Below, piece after piece: positions 23,517 through 28,729 of a stretch of 28,729 nucleotides of DNA (positions within the stretch are counted from its first letter, which is position 1; every line of letters starts with the position of its first letter). Source of the stretch: Alphaproteobacteria bacterium (GTDB lineage Bacteria > Pseudomonadota > Alphaproteobacteria > Rickettsiales > Rickettsiaceae). Position numbers and translations under genes: made by a program. The stretch covers positions 1 through 28,729 of the forward strand of contig JAUIKA010000003.1 in the NCBI GenBank assembly GCA_030430995.1, given 5' to 3'. The notes beneath the pieces are model-generated. The model ran no database searches, was not told the origin of the DNA, and worked only from the letters and a program-made list of their open reading frames with translations.

Positions 23517-24417
23517 AACCCCAACTGCGTTTAAAGAATAGACTTGTCATACAGCTGAATATTGGTATAGAGTAAGATAATTAATAAATAAATTTACTCT
23601 ATGAATATAGATTATGATGAATTGTACTATTATGCAAGCGAATTTTGCGTCAGTTTTTAGCCACGGTTCAAGAAACAAATTATATGTGCGAGCATAATAA
23701 AGAGAGATAGGAGCTGTAGATTATATTTATCTGAGATAATGACAATTTTATTAGCTTATCATAAGTCTGGGATGGCTTATTTTAAATATTTTTATCTTAG
23801 TTTATCTAAAGAATTATTCCCTGGCTTGGTTCATTACGATCGTTTTGTCAAACTCATCAAAAAAGCATTTCTAGCTTTAGTTTGCATGTTAAAAAGAAGC
23901 AACAGAGTTTATATTTGTAGACTCTACTCCAATGGCTTTATGTCATAACCTAAAACAACGAAAACATAAAATGTTTAAAGGCGTTGCCACTACTAAAGGT
24001 AAAAACTTCCACTGGTTGGTTTTTTGGTTTTAAATTATATTTTATATTTAATACCAAGGGCAAGATAGTAAGGCTCTCTGTTACTTCCGCCAATACCCAT
24101 GATACCAAGCCAGTGGGAGATATGATGAAAGGCATCAAAGCTAAACTCATTGGTGATAAAGGTTATACTTTAATAACAAAAATTAAGAAAAATATTTTGA
24201 TGGCTATATCTGAGAAAATGATGCTTATGAAGAGATCTTTTGTAGAGACTATATTTTCCTCCATGAAATCTTTAAATACATTAATTCATTATAGACATAG
24301 ATGTCCTACAAATGCTTTTGCCCACTTATTTGCTGGGCTAATCGCCTACCAAATCAGAGACGATGAACCTACATTAGAAAGCTTTATAAAAATTATTTCT
24401 TAAACTCAGTTGTGGTT
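23517..24417 (+). mobile_element. IS982-family insertion sequence, decayed
   Basis: A 901-base element. The left end begins AACCCCAACTGCGTTTAAAG (23517-23536). The right end is its imperfect inverted copy at 24394-24417, agreeing at 20 of 24 positions overall. It carries one transposase pseudogene in the plus direction. ATAGTT flanks both sides as a direct repeat, and joining the flanks restores the IS630 reading frame across the site. These give the exact boundaries with fair certainty. Confidence 0.8.
23601..24403 (+). pseudogene. IS982-family transposase, inactivated
   Basis: The reading starts at ATG 23601 (MNIDYDELYYYASEFCVSF), meets a TAG, continues through LYLSEIMTILLAYHKSGM and LVHYDRFVKLIKKAF, then shifts frame near 23905 to FVDSTPMALCHNLKQRKHK and again near 23995 to STGWFFGFKLYFIF. 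It ends with IGDKGY, ETIFSSMKSL, YRHRCPTNAFAHLFAGLIAY. All three acidic positions (Asp in FVDS, Asp in GDKGY, Glu in ETI) can still be seen. Three changes (one stop, two frameshifts) make it inactive. The intact-looking 139-residue reading at 23984-24403 is only its 3' half. Confidence 0.88.
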
Positions 24418-24423
24418 ATAGTT
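24418..24423 (+). repeat. Target-site duplication, right copy (ATAGTT)
   Basis: Second copy of the hexamer found at 23511-23516, directly after the right end of the IS982 element. Confidence 0.7.
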
Positions 24424-24440
24424 ATGGATATAGCCTCGAT

Positions 24441-24741
24441 AGCGCGATATATTGACAATCATGAATGTTAATCAACGGAGCCCATATACGGGCGGTTTTA
24501 AGATATGTGATTGTAAATATTTTCCAATCATCTCCCTTTTGCAATACATATAACTGCTTTTTCTTTCCTTTATAACCTAATTAACTTACTCCCATTATAA
24601 ATAGATTCTATATTCTCTTAAGCACATTTTTTATATAGTTAAATCTGTATAAAATAGAGATCTGCCGCATCTTTACTCTATTTTCTTAATTATCTCTTGA
24701 AGATCAATTTCTTTGCCTACTAATTCTTGCTGCTTTTGCTG
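24441..24741. other. Non-coding stretch with one possible IS630-type end
   Basis: No supportable gene was found here. The sequence ATAGTTAAATCTGTATAAAA at 24635-24654 matches the IS630 end at 9869-9888 in 15 of 20 positions and may be a solo end of a lost element. No partner end was found nearby. The rest is AT-rich spacer separating mobile-element debris from the decayed gene at 24742. Confidence 0.35.
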
Positions 24742-25465
24742 TTATGAATTTGCTTTTAATAGAGAAAAATCACATAATCCATCATCATCATACACCTCTT
24801 CTTCATATTTGCTGTCTCTATGCTCTGCTATATATTGACTAAGCATCTCTGTTATCTCTTCTGAAATATCACCTAAAACCCTTTTTTCTGCTTCTATAAG
24901 TACTTGCTTAAGTTTATAAATTTTATAATTATACTCTAAAGATCTTTCTTCTTCTTGAATAGCGTTTATGTAATACCTGATTAAGATTGCTAACATTTCA
25001 ACGTTACCATATTTTATAGCAAAGCGAAAACATACTCCATCACTTTCCATACATCTAAATCTGAATCTTCTTCTAATATTTTTTCTATAGCCCTGGTATT
25101 ATTATCTCTACTCCACCAGAATAGTCTTTCATATAACCACCTATGTTAGTTTTGAACTATCTAAATATTTTTTATAGCATCTTGCAGAAAAACCTCTACT
25201 TAACCATAAGCATCATGTTTTGATAGATGCTTTTTAAATTGTGATATCAACTCTAGAGCAAGGCCTTATCTGACTTTCTACTTAATTCAGCAATAAAATC
25301 TAAGAGCGCAGTAATTTGCTTTTCTAAATTTTTAAAAGCATACCGAATTTTACTATATGAAGTTTGTTTAGTGCTCAGAAGTTTTCCTGTTTTTAAATCT
25401 TTATCTATATCTGGATTATTACTTATTGTAGCAACGGGGCATGGATTTAGCGCAGGCTTGAACAG
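24742..25465 (-). pseudogene. Decayed gene of unknown function (ankyrin-like motif possible)
   Basis: On the minus strand, coding-like sequence can be followed in several frames. NPDIDKDLKTGKLLSTKQTS and FKNLEKQITALLDFIAELSR come first, then a shift to ALELISQFKKHLSKHDAYG, stops, WLYERLFWWSRDNNTRAIEK, and another shift into the 102-residue open piece (24742-25050) with FAIKYGNVEMLAILIRYY and an acidic tail. The AIKYGNVEMLAIL segment resembles one ankyrin repeat helix pair, but a single repeat is weak evidence. At least two frameshifts and three stops indicate a pseudogene. The open 102-residue piece alone could still be expressed. It lies directly downstream of fliN. Confidence 0.55.
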
Positions 25466-25507
25466 GCATTATCATCAAATTGTCTGATTAAAAACCATAC
25501 TGGATTA

Positions 25508-25532
25508 TAATATCAATTATATATTGATATTA
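25508..25532 (-). terminator. Hairpin directly after fliN
   Basis: TAATATCAAT (25508-25517) and ATTGATATTA (25523-25532) form a perfect 10-base stem with a 5-base loop, 3 bases beyond the fliN stop. It lacks a T-run on the transcribed side, so it may end or protect the flagellar transcript rather than act as a classical terminator. Confidence 0.45.
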
Positions 25533-25535
25533 AGA

Positions 25536-25811
25536 CTATTTATCGATCACTTTAGTTATTGTAACCCCAATCCTATTCTCTACTACTACTATTTCCCCTT
25601 CAGCTATTATTTTGTCATTAACATAAATATGCACAGGGTCACTTATTGTTTTATCTAACTCTACCACTGCTCCTTTATTTAGTTTCAAAATATTATTCAG
25701 TTGCATTTTTGTAGAACCCAAGACAACAGAAAGGCTTACTGGTACATCATACAGAGATTCCAGCGTAAGATCTTCTTTTGTTTTTTTCGTATTGTTATTA
25801 CTCATATTCAA
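25536..25811 (-). CDS. fliN: Flagellar motor switch protein FliN
   Basis: C-ring component; the SpoA/FliN domain is recognised by LYDVPVSLSVVLGSTKMQLN, then ILKLNKGAVVELDKTISDPV, VYVNDKIIAEGE-like IYVNDKIIAEGEIVVVENRI and GVTITKVID. The 91-residue length is that of a minimal FliN, with a short Lys/Asn-rich lead. It begins 6 bases after the fliH stop and ends the fliF-fliG-fliH-fliN string. FliM, which normally binds FliN, is not encoded in the visible part. Confidence 0.92.
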   Translation of the reverse strand: MNMSNNNTKKTKEDLTLESLYDVPVSLSVVLGSTKMQLNNILKLNKGAVVELDKTISDPVHIYVNDKIIAEGEIVVVENRIGVTITKVIDK

Positions 25812-25817
25812 ATTTCT

Positions 25818-26564
25818 TTACTTATTATCTAATAAATTACTAATAGAATTGATCAATGCTTCTCTAGAAAAGCTTACTTCTGTATTATCAATAATAATCC
25901 TAACATTAGTTGTACCATCATTAGTATTATTATACACGATTTTATCTTTTATAGAAGTGTTTGATACATGACTTTTTATTTTATCTAGAATAGAGGATTC
26001 AGCTATGATTTCTATTTTAGTATATTGCCTAATCTTAGAGATATGCTCTAATAGCATCTTTTCTACTAGATTTTCAGTATCTATAGGTAATTTAATAAAA
26101 AACTTATTACATAGAATATGTAAAGCTTTGGAGATATTACCACCATATATATGGTTAAAATCTTTTACCTCTAAATCATTAAGCTTTTCTTGTAAAGTTT
26201 TAGAGATATTGTTTACTCCATAATCAAAGTCATTTATTATCTCTTCTTTGCATTTTTCATAACCTACTCTATATCCATTCTCATAACTTTCTTCTTTAAT
26301 ATATTCTATATCTATAGTGGGCTGTTCTACATAGCTTTCGGTTATTGAATTTTCTGTATCTAGGCTTTCTATAATATTTTCATTATCATTTGAATTATCT
26401 TCATGTGAGCCATCATTTAAAGTATCAATATTATTAATAATATTATTTTCAGGTTTATCTCCCAGATTGTTATTATTACTAATTACATTATATAAATTGC
26501 CTGAAATATTATTATCTATATTTTCTTCAATGAGGTTAGGATATAAAAATTTTTTCGATACCAT
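25818..26564 (-). CDS. fliH: Flagellar assembly protein FliH (export ATPase regulator), probable
   Basis: The gene lies between fliG and fliN, where fliH is usual. The first 90 residues are Asn/Asp/Glu-rich low complexity with runs such as NNNLGDKPENNIINNIDTLN. Then comes a short glycine-spaced helix typical of FliH (ESYENGYRVGYEKCKEEI), a long helix, and a C-terminal alpha/beta domain (about 150-245, with KIEIIAESSILDKIK and VRIIIDNTEVSFSREALI). FliH dimers bind the FliI ATPase and deliver substrates to the export gate. Sequence conservation in this family is low, so the call rests on GxxxG-like spacing, domain order and position. It begins 5 bases after fliG. Confidence 0.75.
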   Translation of the reverse strand: MVSKKFLYPNLIEENIDNNISGNLYNVISNNNNLGDKPENNIINNIDTLNDGSHEDNSNDNENIIESLDTENSITESYVEQPTIDIEYIKEESYENGYRVGYEKCKEEIINDFDYGVNNISKTLQEKLNDLEVKDFNHIYGGNISKALHILCNKFFIKLPIDTENLVEKMLLEHISKIRQYTKIEIIAESSILDKIKSHVSNTSIKDKIVYNNTNDGTTNVRIIIDNTEVSFSREALINSISNLLDNK

Positions 26565-26569
26565 AGACT

Positions 26570-27556
26570 TTACGAGATATACTCATCTTGACTACTAATA
26601 ATTTCAACCTTGTTGTCCTCTATTAAGGTTTTAATTTTAGATAAAATTTCAGATTGCGCTTTGCTTACTTCTTTTACTTTTACTGGCCCTAATGAATCTA
26701 ATTCATAGCTGATGATTTTAGCAGCCCTATGTGAGATATTAGAAAGAATAAGATCTTTGACTTTATCTGAGGCTCCTTTCATTGCGGTTATTAAAGCTTT
26801 TCTATCAACATTATTTAGTATGATTTGAATACTGCTTGGTGTAAGATTTACTAAATCCTCAAAAGTAAACATCAAATCTCTTACTTTCTCAGATGCTTCA
26901 GGGGACCTGCTATCTAGCATAGAAAGATATTTCTCTTCATTGCTTGCATCCATATTATTAAACATCTCAGCTACTAGTTGGTAATTGTCATGTTTAAAAG
27001 ATCTTTTCCCAAAACTAGTGATGAATTCTGATTTTAGTGTTTTTCCTATATCCATTAAAGCTTCTTTTTTGATAGAAGTCATATTAATGATTCTTGTAAT
27101 TACATCCATTGCTAGATTTTCAGGCAAACAGGACATAACACGAGAAAGGTAATTAGGTTGTAATTTGGAAAATATTACAGCTATAGTTTGCGGATGCTCA
27201 TCCCTCAAATAAGATGCGAAAAGTTCTTCATTTACAGATGAAAGCCTATCCCATACATTATCTTCATTACTTTTTACAGTGGATAATATATTTTCTACAC
27301 TTTCTTTATCTAAAAACTTACTTAACACTTTTCTGGTGGTTTCTATATCTCCTGAAAGATAAGCGCTATTTGCCATTTCTCTTTTAAACTCCACAATAAT
27401 ATTGGCAGATTTAATAATATCAATTTTTCCTAAAGTGGCCATAACCCTAGAAATTTCTTGTACTTGTTCCTCCTTCATCATAGAAAGAATATCTGCAGCT
27501 ATGTCATCATTTAGTGAAAGTAAAATAACAGCTGTTTTATATACACCATTTTCCAT
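26570..27556 (-). CDS. fliG: Flagellar motor switch protein FliG
   Basis: C-ring protein that couples torque from the stator to the MS ring. The N-terminal domain starts YKTAVILLSLNDDIAADILS. The middle domain has the EHPQTIAVIFSKL motif (EHPQ, residues about 125-128), LPENLAMDVITRI, and the C-terminal torque domain has VRDLMFTFEDLVNL with charged residues and the closing helix region GPVKVKEVSKAQSEIL. The 328-residue length is normal. It lies 8 bases after fliF and 5 before fliH. The intact EHPQ and torque-helix segments suggest a functional motor protein. Confidence 0.95.
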   Translation of the reverse strand: MENGVYKTAVILLSLNDDIAADILSMMKEEQVQEISRVMATLGKIDIIKSANIIVEFKREMANSAYLSGDIETTRKVLSKFLDKESVENILSTVKSNEDNVWDRLSSVNEELFASYLRDEHPQTIAVIFSKLQPNYLSRVMSCLPENLAMDVITRIINMTSIKKEALMDIGKTLKSEFITSFGKRSFKHDNYQLVAEMFNNMDASNEEKYLSMLDSRSPEASEKVRDLMFTFEDLVNLTPSSIQIILNNVDRKALITAMKGASDKVKDLILSNISHRAAKIISYELDSLGPVKVKEVSKAQSEILSKIKTLIEDNKVEIISSQDEYIS

Positions 27557-27564
27557 AACGTAAA

Positions 27565-28729
27565 TTATTTTTTATATTGTTGTTGCTTGCACCAATTATT
27601 TAATACCCCCAGAGCAGCATCTTTATTAGCTTGGATAAGGCTATTGAGCTCTTCATACATCAATTCAGCTTCTTTCATATTATTTTGTATGGAGTTAACA
27701 GAAGACTCTGCATCTTTGTCTGCATCTGCGTGATCTCCTGGTCTATTTGCGCCCAGCTTTTTATCATTGACAATCACTTTAGTCAATATAGGTTTTACTA
27801 CATATATTAGCACAACTAGTATTAGGCTACATATTATTACGATTTGTGCTATATATGGCAAGTGAGTTTTTGCCCATGATGACCAGCTCTCTTCATGAGT
27901 AAAGCTTACATCTTGTTGGCTAAACTTCATATTAGTTAATTTTATCTGATCACCCCTGCTTGAGTTAAAGCCAACAGACATCTTGATTATTCCCTCAATT
28001 TCATTCATTTGTTCAGGGCTGCGCTCTTTATATGTTACATATCCATTTGGAGCTTCTATTTTTTCATCATTTACTATTACAGCTATTGATAGTTTTTTTA
28101 CTTCTCCTATATTGCTAATTTCATTTGTTACAACTCTGGAGACTTCATAATTAATTGTTTCATCAGATTTATTTATAGTAGCGAAACCAGAGCTGCCAGA
28201 GCTTGAATCTGAATCAAAACTATCAGGTAAGTTATTTGATACAGATATATCAACATTATCTTGCTCACCCACAGGGGTTTTTTCAATATCTTCAGAAGTA
28301 TGCTTAGAGCGTATAGCAATTTTATCAGGGTCATAGATTTCTGAATTAATCACTCTTCTGTCAAATGACATTTCAGCTGTCACCTGTGCTCTTACATTTC
28401 CTATTCCTACAGATTCAGATAAGATATCCTCTATCCTCTCTTTCAGCTCTTTTTCATATTTATGTTTTATCTGAATATTGCTATCTGACACATCAGATAA
28501 GTCTTCTTCATCACTCCCTATATGTAGAGCTTTTCCTTTATTATTTATTATAGTAATATCCTTACTGCTCAAACCTGGCACAGATGTAGACACTAAATGT
28601 ACAATTGCATTGATCTGACTCTTACTTAATATATTGCCAGGCTTTAGTTTGACTAATATAGAGGCTGTTGTAGATTGTTTTTCTTTAGAGAATAACTCTT
28701 TTCGTGGCAGGACAATATGAACCCTTGCT
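27565..28729 (-). CDS. fliF: Flagellar MS-ring protein FliF, C-terminal part (5' end outside window)
   Basis: The frame is open to the window edge, so the N-terminal ring-building motif is only partly visible. Beyond the first apparent start the frame continues with ARVHIVLPRKELFSKEKQ and SASI-like TTASILVKLKPG, both typical of FliF, leading to HLVSTSVPGLSSKDITIIN. A periplasmic loop follows, then the second membrane helix (IAQIVIICSLILVVLIYVV) and a cytoplasmic tail that binds FliG, ending GVLNNWCKQQQYKK. It is the first visible gene of the flagellar string. The start listed by a naive ORF caller (GTG at 28593) is inside the protein. Confidence 0.95.
   Translation of the reverse strand, partial: ARVHIVLPRKELFSKEKQSTTASILVKLKPGNILSKSQINAIVHLVSTSVPGLSSKDITIINNKGKALHIGSDEEDLSDVSDSNIQIKHKYEKELKERIEDILSESVGIGNVRAQVTAEMSFDRRVINSEIYDPDKIAIRSKHTSEDIEKTPVGEQDNVDISVSNNLPDSFDSDSSSGSSGFATINKSDETINYEVSRVVTNEISNIGEVKKLSIAVIVNDEKIEAPNGYVTYKERSPEQMNEIEGIIKMSVGFNSSRGDQIKLTNMKFSQQDVSFTHEESWSSWAKTHLPYIAQIVIICSLILVVLIYVVKPILTKVIVNDKKLGANRPGDHADADKDAESSVNSIQNNMKEAELMYEELNSLIQANKDAALGVLNNWCKQQQYKK

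Noticed and set aside
23984..24403. 139-residue ORF as an independent intact gene
   Set aside because: It is the 3' half of the frameshifted IS982 transposase; its N-terminus lies in the middle of the DDE domain.
1..28729. CRISPR array, phage module or toxin-antitoxin pair
   Set aside because: No regularly spaced direct repeats, phage structural genes or paired small genes of those kinds were seen on either strand.

Overview
The window is AT-rich, densely coded bacterial DNA. Gene content points to an intracellular alphaproteobacterium of the Rickettsiales. It has a short prolyl-tRNA synthetase, an 86-residue Rickettsiales-type conserved protein (probably DUF2610), a rickettsia-like bL31, ATP synthase delta and alpha genes not followed by gamma, and a Sca-like autotransporter. 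A flagellar fliF-fliG-fliH-fliN run at the right edge fits the Midichloriaceae-type, flagellum-bearing branch better than Rickettsia, Ehrlichia or Wolbachia. This placement is inferred from gene content only; no species is claimed.

Layout. 1-3840 (+): the end of sodB, then a tightly packed or overlapping run murI-prs-trhO-gltX (cell wall, PRPP, tRNA modification, tRNA charging). 3847-4311 (-): orphan gene. 4568-5776 (+): pdhC (E2 of pyruvate dehydrogenase). 6000-8540 (+): an 846-residue secreted surface protein with signal peptide and C-terminal autotransporter barrel, with its own promoter and a strong terminator. 8607-9888 (-): a graveyard of IS630-family transposase, one copy apparently inserted into another. 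10121-14203 (-): an envelope quality-control cluster of orphan beta-barrel-like protein, ctpA protease, hflK and hflC. 14415-18143 (+): a five-gene run rdd-parA-parB-folE-proS. 18144-18928: no protein gene; it holds a MITE-like repeat with IS630-type ends and a tRNA-Arg(UCU). 18929-19801 (+): orphan gene. 19796-20459 (-): rpmE and an MreD-like membrane protein. 20601-23195 (+): rsfS-DUF2610-atpH-atpA. 23343-24440: an IS630 fragment split by a decayed IS982-family element with a visible 6-bp target duplication. 24742-25465 (-): a decayed gene. 25536-28729 (-): fliN, fliH, fliG and the C-terminal part of fliF.

The housekeeping genes look intact and mostly lie in overlapping strings that suggest co-transcription. 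The accessory material is almost entirely decayed insertion sequences and orphan or surface proteins. I see no phage, CRISPR array, toxin-antitoxin pair or obviously new multi-gene system. The most interesting items are the autotransporter, the barrel-CtpA-HflKC cluster, the MITE-like repeat, the nested insertion events, the altered MurI active-site motif, and two orphan proteins that could be lineage-specific.
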